NCBI RefSeq assembly: GCF_018131015.1 | Contig: NZ_JAFCJJ010000016.1 | Coordinates: 92,354-156,353 of the forward strand | From: Bradyrhizobium diazoefficiens | Lineage (GTDB): Bacteria > Pseudomonadota > Alphaproteobacteria > Rhizobiales > Xanthobacteraceae | Direction: 5' to 3' | Length of the DNA: 64,000 nt | Part shown: positions 9,124 through 16,862 of the stretch, piece after piece | How positions within the stretch are numbered: the first letter of the stretch is position 1 | How the letters are laid out: the number at the start of each line of letters is the position of its first letter | The notes under the pieces: model-generated | The model's input: only the letters and a program-made list of their open reading frames with translations | The model's database searches: none | Told to the model about the DNA's origin: nothing | Made by a program: the position numbers and the translations under genes

Positions 9124-10173
9124 GTGACAAAACCTTTCCCCATGAACGCCTGGTACGCCGCGGCCTGGGACGCGGAGGTGAAGCCGGCGCTGCTGCCGCG
9201 CACGATTTGCGGCAAGCACATCGTGATGTACCGCAAGGCCGATGGCTCGGTGGCCGCGCTCGAGGATGCCTGCTGGCACCGCCTGGTGCCGCTGTCCAAG
9301 GGCCGGCTCGAAGGCGACACCGTGATCTGCGGCTATCACGGCCTCAAGTTCAACGCGCAGGGGCGCTGCACCTTCATGCCCTCGCAGGAGACCATCAACC
9401 CGTCGGCCTGCGTGCGCGCCTATCCCGTGGTCGAGCGTCACCGCTACATCTGGCTCTGGATGGGCGATCCCGCGCTCGCCGATCCCGCGCTGGTGCCCGA
9501 CATGCACTGGAATAGCGATCCGGCCTGGGCCGGCGACGGCAAGACCATCCACGTCAAGTGCGACTACCGCCTCGTGCTCGACAACCTCATGGACCTCACC
9601 CACGAGACTTTTGTGCACGGCTCCTCGATCGGCAACGACGCGGTCGCCGAGGCGCCGTTCGACGTCACTCATGGCGAGAAGACGGTGACGGTGACGCGCT
9701 GGATGCGCGGCATCGAGCCGCCGCCGTTCTGGGCCAAGCAGCTCGGCAAGTCCGGCCTGGTCGACCGCTGGCAGATCATCCGCTTCGAGGCCCCATGCAC
9801 CATCACGATCGACGTCGGCGTGGCGCCGGCCGGGACCGGCGCGCCGGAGGGCGACCGCTCGCAGGGCGTCAACGGCTTCGTACTCAACACCATCACGCCG
9901 GAGACCGAGAAGACCTGTCACTACTTCTGGGCCTTCGTGCGCAACTACCGCCTCGACGAGCAGCGCATCACCAGCGAGATCCGCGAGGGCGTCTCCGGCA
10001 TCTTCCACGAGGACGAGCTGATCCTCGAGGCGCAGCAGCGCGCGATGGACGAGAACCCCGATCGCATCTTCTACAACCTCAACATCGACGCCGGCGCGAT
10101 GTGGTCGCGCAAGCTGATCGACCGCATGGTGGAGAAGGAAAGCACCCCTCAGCGCCTGCAGGCCGCGGAGTAG
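9124..10173 (+). CDS. vanA: Rieske non-heme iron oxygenase, vanillate O-demethylase oxygenase type
   Basis: The 349-residue oxygenase component probably demethylates vanillate or a related methoxylated aromatic acid to a catechol plus formaldehyde. The Rieske [2Fe-2S] ligands are Cys50-x-His52 and Cys69-x2-His72. The mononuclear iron site lies in DNLMDLTHETFVHGSSIG, almost identical to the corresponding VanA stretch. The C-terminal region (NTITPETEKTCHYFWAFVRNYR, LNIDAGAMWSRKLIDR) also follows VanA. The GTG at 9124 has GGAG seven bases upstream, while the frame is open further 5' through the promoter. The operon continues with a GntR gene and the reductase vanB. Other demethylases of this family (dicamba or toluenesulfonate type) share the motifs, so the substrate is not certain. 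Confidence 0.8.
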   Translation: MTKPFPMNAWYAAAWDAEVKPALLPRTICGKHIVMYRKADGSVAALEDACWHRLVPLSKGRLEGDTVICGYHGLKFNAQGRCTFMPSQETINPSACVRAYPVVERHRYIWLWMGDPALADPALVPDMHWNSDPAWAGDGKTIHVKCDYRLVLDNLMDLTHETFVHGSSIGNDAVAEAPFDVTHGEKTVTVTRWMRGIEPPPFWAKQLGKSGLVDRWQIIRFEAPCTITIDVGVAPAGTGAPEGDRSQGVNGFVLNTITPETEKTCHYFWAFVRNYRLDEQRITSEIREGVSGIFHEDELILEAQQRAMDENPDRIFYNLNIDAGAMWSRKLIDRMVEKESTPQRLQAAE

Positions 10174-10178
10174 AGCGC

Positions 10179-10925
10179 ATGGCCGAGCTCGACCGCTCCG
10201 TCTCGCAGACCGTGAAGGCGCAGCTCGCGCTGCGCGACCAGATCCTGTCGGGTGCGTTGCGCCCGGGCGAGCGCATCTCCGAGCTGCAGGCGGTGGAGAC
10301 GACGGGGGCCTCGCGCACGCCGGTGCGCATGGCGCTGGTGCGGCTTGAGGAGGAGGGGCTGCTGGAAGCCATTCCCTCCGGCGGCTTCATGGTGAAGGCG
10401 TTTTCGGAGCGCGACATTTCCGATTCCATCGAGCTGCGCGGCACGCTGGAAGGGCTCGCCGCGCGTTTTGCCGCCGAGCGCGGTGTCTCCGCGCGTGAGC
10501 TCGAGCCGCTGAAGGAATGCCTCGCTGCCATCGACGAATTGCTGCGCCCGGTGCCGATCTCGATCGAGGCCTTCTCGTCCTATGTCACGCTGAATGCGCG
10601 CTTCCATGCGCTTCTCACCGAGTTGTCGCGCAGCCCGCCTTTGATCCGGCAGATCGACCGCGCCTCGGCGCTGCCGTTCGCCTCGCCGAGCGGTTTTGTC
10701 ATGGCGCAATCGGCATTGCCGGAGGCGCAGCAGATCCTGATCATCGGCCAGGACCACCACCGCGTCGTGATCGACGCCATCGAGAACCGCGAGGGCGCGC
10801 GCGCCGAGGCCGTGATGCGCGAGCATGCGCGGCTCGCCGTGCGCAATCTGCGCCTCGCGCTGCGCAACCGCACCCATCTCGATCTGTTGCCGGCGCTCGC
10901 GCTGATCAAGACCACGACCGATTGA
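10179..10925 (+). CDS. GntR-family regulator with FCD domain, VanR-like
   Basis: A 248-residue regulator. The N-terminal winged helix-turn-helix shows LRDQILSGALRPGERISE, ASRTPVRMALVRLEEEGLL and SGGFMVKAFSERDI. The C-terminal FCD domain has the metal- or ligand-binding histidines in NARFHALL, DHHRVVIDAI and REHARLAV. It sits inside the operon, five bases after vanA and seven before vanB, so it would be transcribed with its presumed targets. FCD regulators of this type release DNA on binding aromatic acids. The palindromes upstream of vanA are likely its operators. VanR function is inferred from context and family. Confidence 0.85.
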   Translation: MAELDRSVSQTVKAQLALRDQILSGALRPGERISELQAVETTGASRTPVRMALVRLEEEGLLEAIPSGGFMVKAFSERDISDSIELRGTLEGLAARFAAERGVSARELEPLKECLAAIDELLRPVPISIEAFSSYVTLNARFHALLTELSRSPPLIRQIDRASALPFASPSGFVMAQSALPEAQQILIIGQDHHRVVIDAIENREGARAEAVMREHARLAVRNLRLALRNRTHLDLLPALALIKTTTD

Positions 10926-10932
10926 GGGCCCC

Positions 10933-11913
10933 ATGCGCTTCATCGAAACCTGGATCCCGGCGACACTCGTCTCGACACGCGATCTCGCCCCCGGCATCCG
11001 CGAATTCCTGATCCGGCCCGACGGGTTCGACGGCGCGGCCTATCCGGTCGGCAGCCACATCAACGTCAGCGTGACCATCTGCGGCCTGCCGGAGACGCGG
11101 TCCTATTCGCTGGTCGGCGAAGCCTCGCCCGCCGGCTTCACGATCGCGGTGCGCCGCGCCGAGGATTCGCGGGGCGGCTCGCGCTACATGTGGCAGCTCG
11201 CGCCGGGCGCGCGGCTCGACATCACCCGGCCCGCCTCGCTGCTCGCAATGGACTGGGCGCGCCAAAACTATTGCCTGATCGCCGGCGGCATCGGCATCAC
11301 GCCGATCCTCGGCGCCGCCCAGGCGCTGGCGCGGCGCGGCGCCGACGTCACGCTGCATTATGCCGTGCGCTCGCGCAAGGAGGCCGCCTATCTCGACGAT
11401 CTCGCTGGCCTGCTCGGCGACCGCCTCGTCGTTCACGCCAGCGACGAAGGCGATCGGCTCGACCTCGACGCGCTGTTCGCCTCATTACCGAAGGGCGCGC
11501 TCGCGCTGCTCTGCGGCCCGATGCGCATGCTGGACGGCGCGCGCCACGCCTGGATCGGCGCCGGCCATCCGCTCCCCGATCTTCGCTACGAGACCTTCGG
11601 CTCCAGCGGCCGGCTACCGACCGAGACGTTTCGCGTGCGCCTGAAGGACTCCAATGTCGAGCTCGAGATCCCGCGCGAGCGCTCGATGCTGGACGTGCTC
11701 AACGCCGGCGGCTTTGAGGTGATGTACGATTGCAAGCGCGGCGAGTGCGGCCTCTGCGCCATCGACGTGGTCGAAGTCGACGGCGAGATCGACCATCGCG
11801 ACGTCTTCTTCAGCGATCACCAGAAGCAAGGCAACGCGAAGATCTGCGCCTGCGTCTCCCGCGCCCGCGGCACCATCACCGTGGACACGCTGCTGCGCGC
11901 GGACGCGATCTGA
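10933..11913 (+). CDS. vanB: Vanillate O-demethylase reductase (PDR/VanB family oxidoreductase)
   Basis: A 326-residue electron-transfer partner of the oxygenase. Domain order is an FMN-binding barrel with RSYSLVG (residues 56-62), an NAD-binding domain with AGGIGITPILG (117-127) and CGPMRML, and a C-terminal plant-type ferredoxin whose [2Fe-2S] ligands are Cys267, Cys272, Cys275 and Cys305 (DCKRGECGLC ... ICAC). Electrons would pass NADH to FMN, then to the ferredoxin cluster, then to the Rieske centre. All ligands are intact. The last ~75 bases of the gene recur in diverged form at 13063-13133. Confidence 0.88.
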   Translation: MRFIETWIPATLVSTRDLAPGIREFLIRPDGFDGAAYPVGSHINVSVTICGLPETRSYSLVGEASPAGFTIAVRRAEDSRGGSRYMWQLAPGARLDITRPASLLAMDWARQNYCLIAGGIGITPILGAAQALARRGADVTLHYAVRSRKEAAYLDDLAGLLGDRLVVHASDEGDRLDLDALFASLPKGALALLCGPMRMLDGARHAWIGAGHPLPDLRYETFGSSGRLPTETFRVRLKDSNVELEIPRERSMLDVLNAGGFEVMYDCKRGECGLCAIDVVEVDGEIDHRDVFFSDHQKQGNAKICACVSRARGTITVDTLLRADAI

Positions 11914-11917
11914 GGCA
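11841..11917 (+). repeat. 3' end of vanB, copy 1 of a duplicated segment
   Basis: This stretch covers the last codons and the stop of vanB. It matches 13063-13133 with about five mismatches and one 6-base gap, on the same strand. The two copies therefore flank a segment of about 1.15 kb. Confidence 0.85.
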
Positions 11918-11942
11918 GGGCTGTCGTCTTGCTCCGCGGACT

Positions 11943-12173
11943 CTATCGCCCCGCGCGGCCGGGCGGCGTCTTTCCAGTCACTCCGTATTCGCCGGACGTC
12001 GCCCCGTAATTGGCTTCCTCGAAGCCCTCGGCGGCGAGTCCTCGCTTCATGAGCTCGCGAATGGCTGACGCACGGCTGGGCATCCTGCGCTTGAAACGGA
12101 AGTCGTCAATCGCGGTCAATTCCTCTGGCGACAGCATCAGTTGTATCCGCTCCCCACGCGTGAGTTGCGCCAT
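11943..12173 (-). CDS. Small ribbon-helix-helix-like protein
   Basis: A 76-residue protein with the pattern RGERIQLMLSPEELTAIDDF followed by SRASAIRELMKRGL, which fits a CopG/Arc-type fold of one beta-strand and two helices used for DNA binding. The last 25 residues are Gly/Pro-rich and probably unstructured. The ATG at 12173 has GAAAGGG nine bases upstream; an in-frame GTG at 12191 is an alternative. No toxin gene sits beside it, so an antitoxin role is not supported. It lies in the segment bracketed by the two vanB tails. Confidence 0.65.
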   Translation of the reverse strand: MAQLTRGERIQLMLSPEELTAIDDFRFKRRMPSRASAIRELMKRGLAAEGFEEANYGATSGEYGVTGKTPPGRAGR

Positions 12174-12191
12174 CGCCCCTGACCCTTTCAC

Positions 12192-12642
12192 TCAATGTGC
12201 ATTCTGAAAGCCATACCATGCTTATCAGCTTCTTACTCATTTGGCTAATAGAGCCTCGGCTGCTGCGATTGCCCCCTTTCGTGGTTTCGCTGGTTGGTCA
12301 TTGGATCAGTCCAAGCAGCTCCTTGCTCATTACAAGTGTCTGATATTGAATAAAAAAGTTAACTTATCTGAATTGCCAAATCGCTGGATGGCCCGCACAC
12401 TCCAACGATGAAAATCCCCGCCGGAGTCCGCTCTCCCGCATCATCCGGAGCGGTTGCTGCCTAGGCCTGTCCGGCCTGCGAGGTCTGCGCTGGCCCGACG
12501 AGCTTGTTGGTATTGAAGACGTCGCTCCCGGCGATCCGGCAAATCTCTGCACCTACGAGTGCAGCAGATGCGGACATGCGCAGGTCAGCATCGCGCGTGC
12601 CGCGAAAATCCCGCGCGCGGCAAAGGCGAGGGGAAAACCCTG
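12192..12642. other. AT-richer intergenic stretch, no convincing gene
   Basis: About 450 bases between divergent genes. The part from 12,200 to 12,375 is markedly AT-richer than its surroundings and includes a run like AATAAAAAAGTTAACTTA. A 41-codon hydrophobic frame from an ATG at 12218 to a stop at 12341-12343 has only a weak ribosome binding site and is probably chance. The promoters of both flanking genes should lie here. Confidence 0.4.
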
Positions 12643-13062
12643 ATGATGCCCGGCACCCCGAATACGTCGCACGGAAATGCGAACGCCGTCTTTGTCGTCG
12701 ACGACGATCTTGCGGTTCTCGTTAGCCTTCGTCGTCTCTTGTCGATGCAGGGCTTCGAGGTCCAGACCTTCAATTCGGCAGACGCCTTCTCAGCCGCCAA
12801 TCTCGATCAAGCCTGCTGCGCAGTATTGGATATCGATTTGAATGGCGCCTCGGGAATTGAACTCAGGCGCCGAATGACCGCGTCCGGCAGTTCGCTGCCG
12901 GTGATCTTCATTACGGGGAACGACAATGAGCGCGCGCGGAAGGACGCTCATGATTCCGGTTGTCTTGCCTTTCTGACAAAACCCTTTCCGGCGCGGGCGC
13001 TTGTCGAGGCCATCGGCCTTGCAGTCGCGCAGCGGAAGGAGAGTTTGATCGACCAGGGCTGA
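12643..13062 (+). CDS. Receiver-only response regulator (FixJ/CheY-like)
   Basis: The 139-residue protein is a single receiver domain: acidic cluster VVDDD near residue 20, phospho-acceptor Asp63 in CAVLDIDL, Thr91 in VIFITGN and Lys113 in FLTKPFP. The sequence is closest in style to NarL/FixJ-type receivers, but there is no helix-turn-helix output domain after the usual linker. It may act by protein contact or as a phosphate sink. The start is one of two adjacent ATG codons preceded by GAGGGG. No kinase is adjacent, and the gene ends immediately before the second vanB tail. Confidence 0.8.
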   Translation: MMPGTPNTSHGNANAVFVVDDDLAVLVSLRRLLSMQGFEVQTFNSADAFSAANLDQACCAVLDIDLNGASGIELRRRMTASGSSLPVIFITGNDNERARKDAHDSGCLAFLTKPFPARALVEAIGLAVAQRKESLIDQG

Positions 13063-13133
13063 GATCTGCGTCTCCCGCGCCCGCGGCACTATCACCGTGG
13101 ACACGTTGCTGCGGGCGGACGCGGTCCGAGGCA
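13063..13133 (+). repeat. Diverged second copy of the vanB 3' end
   Basis: The sequence from GATCTGCG through GACGCGGTCCGAGGCA repeats vanB 11841-11917, with a 6-base deletion and about five substitutions, one of which removes the stop codon. It begins directly after the TGA of the receiver gene and is not preceded by any other vanB sequence. It is a remnant of a duplication or recombination, not a gene. Confidence 0.85.
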
Positions 13134-13388
13134 AAAGCTTCTCGCCTGCAACCTCTGGTGACAGAAAAGCGGACGCATCCCGGCCGGACTTATCGACGGG
13201 GTGTTGCGGTACCGTTAAGAAAACAATAACATCGACCTATAAGGTGCGTCGTCACCGGATTTTTTAGCGATTTCTGCGTCGGGGCGCAAACGAGCACAAG
13301 GGCTGGGCGGCTGCGCGGCAGCGAATGACATCCGTTGGCTGGAATAGGATGTCTTGTTGACCGCCTCCCGCTCGACGGGGGGCAAGTC
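13134..13388. other. Leader region of the adhesin gene
   Basis: About 255 bases between the vanB-like remnant and the adhesin start. It contains an AT-richer patch (about 13,215-13,270) that could hold the promoter, and a GGGGGG ribosome binding site just before the adhesin ATG. No gene is visible. Confidence 0.35.
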
Positions 13389-16214
13389 ATGAAATCGTTT
13401 CCGAGAAGCGCCGCGCAAGCCGGCGCAAGCAGGATTGCATTGGCCGTCGCTGCGGTGACCCTGGTCTGCAGCGGTGTGTTCTGGCCCGATCGGGCCCTGG
13501 CCCAGTTCATCTGCGGCGGCAGCGCAGACGGGAGCACCGGGCTTAACGGAGCAGGCGCAAGCGCCACCAACCCAGACGATGTCGCTTGCGGTTCCACGTC
13601 AGCAGCAACAGGGGGTCATTCGACCGCTGTCGGCTATTTCGCCACCGCCTACGGCGCCAGTTCAACATCCATCGGGAACTTCGCAGGTCCTGGGGCCGTG
13701 ACCGTAGGCGCCACCAGCATCGGCTCCGCTGCCAATGCCTTCGGAGGTGCGGCAGGGATCTATAGCACCGCGATCGGCGCCGGGCCGGCCAGCGGAGGGC
13801 TTGGTGCGACGAGCGGGGGAAATTACAGCGTCGCAATTGGTGGCGGCGACGGGCTCGGCGCGGCGCCGGCAAACGCCAGCGGCGCGTCGAGCGTCGCTAT
13901 CGGCAGCACCACAGCCAGCAGCGGTATCAGCTCCACGGTGGTCGGCTCGTTCAGTTCAACGACGGGGACGAGCAGCGCGTCATTCGGCACCGGCCAGTCC
14001 GTGATCGGGGCGAACAGCACCGCCGTCGGCAGCAACAACAGCGTTATCGGCACCAACAGCGGCGCCTTCGGCACCGGCCAGACCGTGCGCGGCAACAACA
14101 GCTTCGCGTTCGGCGACCCGAACGTCGTGAACGGCAACGGCACCTTCGTGGTCGGCAACGGCACCAACGTCAACACCTCGGGCGGCACGGGCGTCGCCGG
14201 ATGGGGCGACAACATCAATGTGCTGGGCTCCAGTAACAATGTTGCCAGCACGGCCAACGCTTCGGGCTCCGCCGTGGTCGGCAACACCAGCACGGTGAAC
14301 GCCGTCAACGCGGTGGCAGTCGGCAACAGCATCACTGTGAGCGTCGCCAACGGTGTCGCCGTCGGTCAGGGCTCCTCGGTCACGGCCGCCAATGCCGTCG
14401 CGCTCGGCGCCGGGTCGGTGGCCAACACCGCGAACTCCGTTTCCATCGGTGCGGTAGGTTCGGAGCGCAAGCTTGTGAACCTCGCCAACGGCACCATCGC
14501 CGCCGGCTCGACCGACGCGATCAATGGCGGGCAATTGTTCACCGCGAACCAGCGCGTCGCCAACGCCTTCGGTGGCGGCGCCGGCCTCGATGCCAACGGC
14601 CAGCTGACGGCGCCGAGCTACACCATCCAGGGGACCACCTACAACAATGTCGGCAGTGCCTTCGCCGCGGTGGACACCAACATCACCTCGCTGCAGACCG
14701 CCGTCGCCGGGCTCAGCACCAATGCCAACTATTTCCGCTCCAACACAACCGGCCCTGCCGCGTCGGCCACCGGCACCGACGCCAGTGCCATCGGCCCAAG
14801 CTCGTCGGCAACCGGCACGAACTCGCTTGCGGTCGGCGCCAGCACGACCAGCAATGGCAATGCCTCGACGGTGGTCGGCTCGTCCAGCTCGGCGAACGGA
14901 TCGAACAGCACGTCGGTCGGCAGCAACAACAGCGTGACCGGCAACAACAGCGGCGCCTTCGGCACTGGCCAGACCGTACGCGGCAACGGCAGCTTCGCCT
15001 TCGGCGATCCGAACGTCGTCAACGGCAACGGCACCTTCGTGGTCGGCAACGGCACCAACGTCAACACCTCGGGCGGCACGGGCGTCGCCGGCTGGGGCGA
15101 CAACATCAACGTGCTGGGCTCGAACAACAACGTTGCCGGCACCGCCAACGCGTCGGGCTCCGCCGTTGTCGGCAACAACAGCACGGTCAACGCCGTCAAC
15201 GCAGTGGCGGTCGGCAACAACGTCACCGTGAGCGCCGTCAACGGGGTCGCTCTTGGCCAGGGCTCGTCGGTCACGGCCGCCAATGCGGTCGCGCTCGGCA
15301 GCGGCTCGGTGGCGAGCACCGCAAACTCCGTCTCGATCGGCGCGGTGGGTTCGGAGCGCAAGCTGATGAACCTCGCCGACGGCACCATCGCGGCCGGCTC
15401 GACCGACGCGATCAATGGCGGCCAGTTGCAGACGGCGAACCAGCGTGTCGCAAGTAGCCTCGGCGGCGGCGCCGGTCTCGATGCCGGCGGCCAGTTGACG
15501 GCGCCGAGCTACACCATCCAGGGGACTACCTACAACAACGTCGGCGCTGCCTTCACAGCGGTGGACACCATCGTTGCCGGGCTGGGCTCAACGTCGACAT
15601 ATTTCCGGTCGAACAGCGCCGGCCCGGCGGCCTCGGCCACCGGCACGAATGCCAGCGCCATCGGCGCGAACTCGTCGGCGAGCGGCACGAACTCGCTGGC
15701 CGTCGGCACGGGGTCGCAGGCCACGAACACCGGCTCCATCGCGATCGGCGCGAACTCGGCCGCCACCGGCGCCAACTCGGTCGCCATCGGCTCCGGCTCG
15801 ACCGCGACCGCCGCCAACGTCGTCTCCGTGGGCGCGGCCGGCAACGAGCGCCGCATCACCAACGTCGCAGCAGGCATCAGCGCGACCGATGCCGTGAACG
15901 TCGGCCAAATGCAGGCCGTCGCGACGGGCTTCCAGAGCCAGATCAGCGGATTGCAGAGCCAGATCGATGACAATCGCTGGGAGGCGCGGGGCGGCATCGC
16001 GCTCGCTCTCGCGGCGGGCGGGCTTCGCTTCGACGACCGCCCGGGCAAGCTCTCGGTGGCCGGCTCCTACGGCAATTTCAAGGGTGCTTCCGGGCTTGCC
16101 ATGGGCCTCGGTTACGCCGCGACCGACAGGCTTCGTTTCAACGCGACCGTGTCGGGGTCCCCCGATCGTGGCAGCATTGGCGGCGTGGTCGGAGGCTCCA
16201 TCACCCTGAATTGA
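13389..16214 (+). CDS. Trimeric autotransporter adhesin (YadA/Hia family)
   Basis: A 941-residue surface protein. An extended signal peptide ends near RALAQ. Next come many 14-residue YadA-head repeats of the GxxSxAxG type, then stalk/neck modules with GSERKLVNLANGTIAAGSTDAINGGQL, and finally a short coiled coil and a C-terminal anchor of about 75 residues (WEARGGIALALAAGG ... GGVVGGSITLN). That anchor forms a 12-stranded barrel as a trimer and exports the passenger. About 220 residues comprising head, neck and stalk occur twice (DNA 14,024-14,683 and 14,915-15,574). The last residue is Asn, not the aromatic typical of outer-membrane proteins. Likely role is attachment to surfaces, roots or other cells. 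Confidence 0.92.
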   Translation: MKSFPRSAAQAGASRIALAVAAVTLVCSGVFWPDRALAQFICGGSADGSTGLNGAGASATNPDDVACGSTSAATGGHSTAVGYFATAYGASSTSIGNFAGPGAVTVGATSIGSAANAFGGAAGIYSTAIGAGPASGGLGATSGGNYSVAIGGGDGLGAAPANASGASSVAIGSTTASSGISSTVVGSFSSTTGTSSASFGTGQSVIGANSTAVGSNNSVIGTNSGAFGTGQTVRGNNSFAFGDPNVVNGNGTFVVGNGTNVNTSGGTGVAGWGDNINVLGSSNNVASTANASGSAVVGNTSTVNAVNAVAVGNSITVSVANGVAVGQGSSVTAANAVALGAGSVANTANSVSIGAVGSERKLVNLANGTIAAGSTDAINGGQLFTANQRVANAFGGGAGLDANGQLTAPSYTIQGTTYNNVGSAFAAVDTNITSLQTAVAGLSTNANYFRSNTTGPAASATGTDASAIGPSSSATGTNSLAVGASTTSNGNASTVVGSSSSANGSNSTSVGSNNSVTGNNSGAFGTGQTVRGNGSFAFGDPNVVNGNGTFVVGNGTNVNTSGGTGVAGWGDNINVLGSNNNVAGTANASGSAVVGNNSTVNAVNAVAVGNNVTVSAVNGVALGQGSSVTAANAVALGSGSVASTANSVSIGAVGSERKLMNLADGTIAAGSTDAINGGQLQTANQRVASSLGGGAGLDAGGQLTAPSYTIQGTTYNNVGAAFTAVDTIVAGLGSTSTYFRSNSAGPAASATGTNASAIGANSSASGTNSLAVGTGSQATNTGSIAIGANSAATGANSVAIGSGSTATAANVVSVGAAGNERRITNVAAGISATDAVNVGQMQAVATGFQSQISGLQSQIDDNRWEARGGIALALAAGGLRFDDRPGKLSVAGSYGNFKGASGLAMGLGYAATDRLRFNATVSGSPDRGSIGGVVGGSITLN
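14024..14683 (+). repeat. Intragenic direct repeat, copy 1 (adhesin head-stalk module)
   Basis: About 660 bases encoding head, neck and stalk sequence, repeated 891 bp (exactly 297 codons) downstream. Many stretches are identical at DNA level, including FAFGDPNVVNGNG and SVSIGAVGSERKL in translation. Confidence 0.85.
14915..15574 (+). repeat. Intragenic direct repeat, copy 2 (adhesin head-stalk module)
   Basis: Second copy of the module, in frame with the first and slightly diverged (for example NNSVTGNNSG against NNSVIGTNSG). An in-frame spacing of 891 bp allows module gain or loss by recombination without breaking the gene. Confidence 0.85.
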
Positions 16215-16303
16215 CATCGGCGCTTGTGTCGTGACCTGAAGGCCCGGCCAACCCAAAGAGCGACCGACCGCCGGCAGGCGGTCGTTTGCAGCCGATCAAG
16301 AGA

Positions 16304-16732
16304 ATGAATAATCTCCTCCCCATGACGCGCCGGTTACAACGCTCCACGACGCAGCTCGCTGCGCTCTCGACACTCATCTTCATTGCTTCCGATGCCGCGA
16401 TGGCGCAGCAGCCCTCCGCTCCGCCGCAGCAATCCGCGCCACCACAGCAATCCGCACCGCCACAGCAGCAATTCCAGCCATCAGGGCAATGGCAGGCCTT
16501 GCCCAGGATGGAGCTCGAACGCCAGTTCGCCGGCCCGCTCCAGGACACGGTGATCCAGCGTCTGCGCGATCCCGTGGACGGCACGGTGTGCTATCTCTAT
16601 CTCCCCATCTCGGTCGCGCACTCTCCCACGACGCAGAACGGCTTCGTTCAGTACGGCGCCAACGGGATCGGCAGCATCAACTGCATGCCGGGCGAACAGG
16701 CGGCTGCGGCAAAGCCGCCTGCCCGCAAATAA
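16304..16732 (+). CDS. Small exported protein with SAPPQQ repeats, function unknown
   Basis: The protein has a Sec signal peptide (cleavage near DAAMAQ), then three tandem SAPPQQ units forming a Pro/Gln-rich linker, then a conserved domain of about 80 residues (LERQFAGPLQDTVIQRLRD, CYLYLPISVAH, INCMPGEQ) with two cysteines that could pair in the periplasm. I do not recognise the family. The gene follows the adhesin by 89 bases on the same strand, so co-transcription is possible. The start is uncertain among a TTG at 16286 and ATGs at 16304 and 16322; all give the same mature protein. Confidence 0.65.
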   Translation: MNNLLPMTRRLQRSTTQLAALSTLIFIASDAAMAQQPSAPPQQSAPPQQSAPPQQQFQPSGQWQALPRMELERQFAGPLQDTVIQRLRDPVDGTVCYLYLPISVAHSPTTQNGFVQYGANGIGSINCMPGEQAAAAKPPARK

Positions 16733-16862
16733 CGCGGCCATCAGCCGGCAGGTCGCCGATCCCCTTTATTCCATCGGCACGGTGTAATTTTCCGGCGGCC
16801 GGATCGTTGCCTTGTGCCGCCCCGGCGGCGTAGCCTGCGGAAAACACAGGGGAGGAACGACC

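Noticed and set aside
12218..12343. 41-codon hydrophobic frame in the AT-richer gap
   Set aside because: Hydrophobic short frames are expected by chance here, and only a weak ribosome binding site exists.
13950..15800. Repetitive DNA in the adhesin region as a CRISPR or tandem satellite
   Set aside because: The repeats are in frame and encode YadA head and stalk modules; there are no short uniform repeats with unique spacers.
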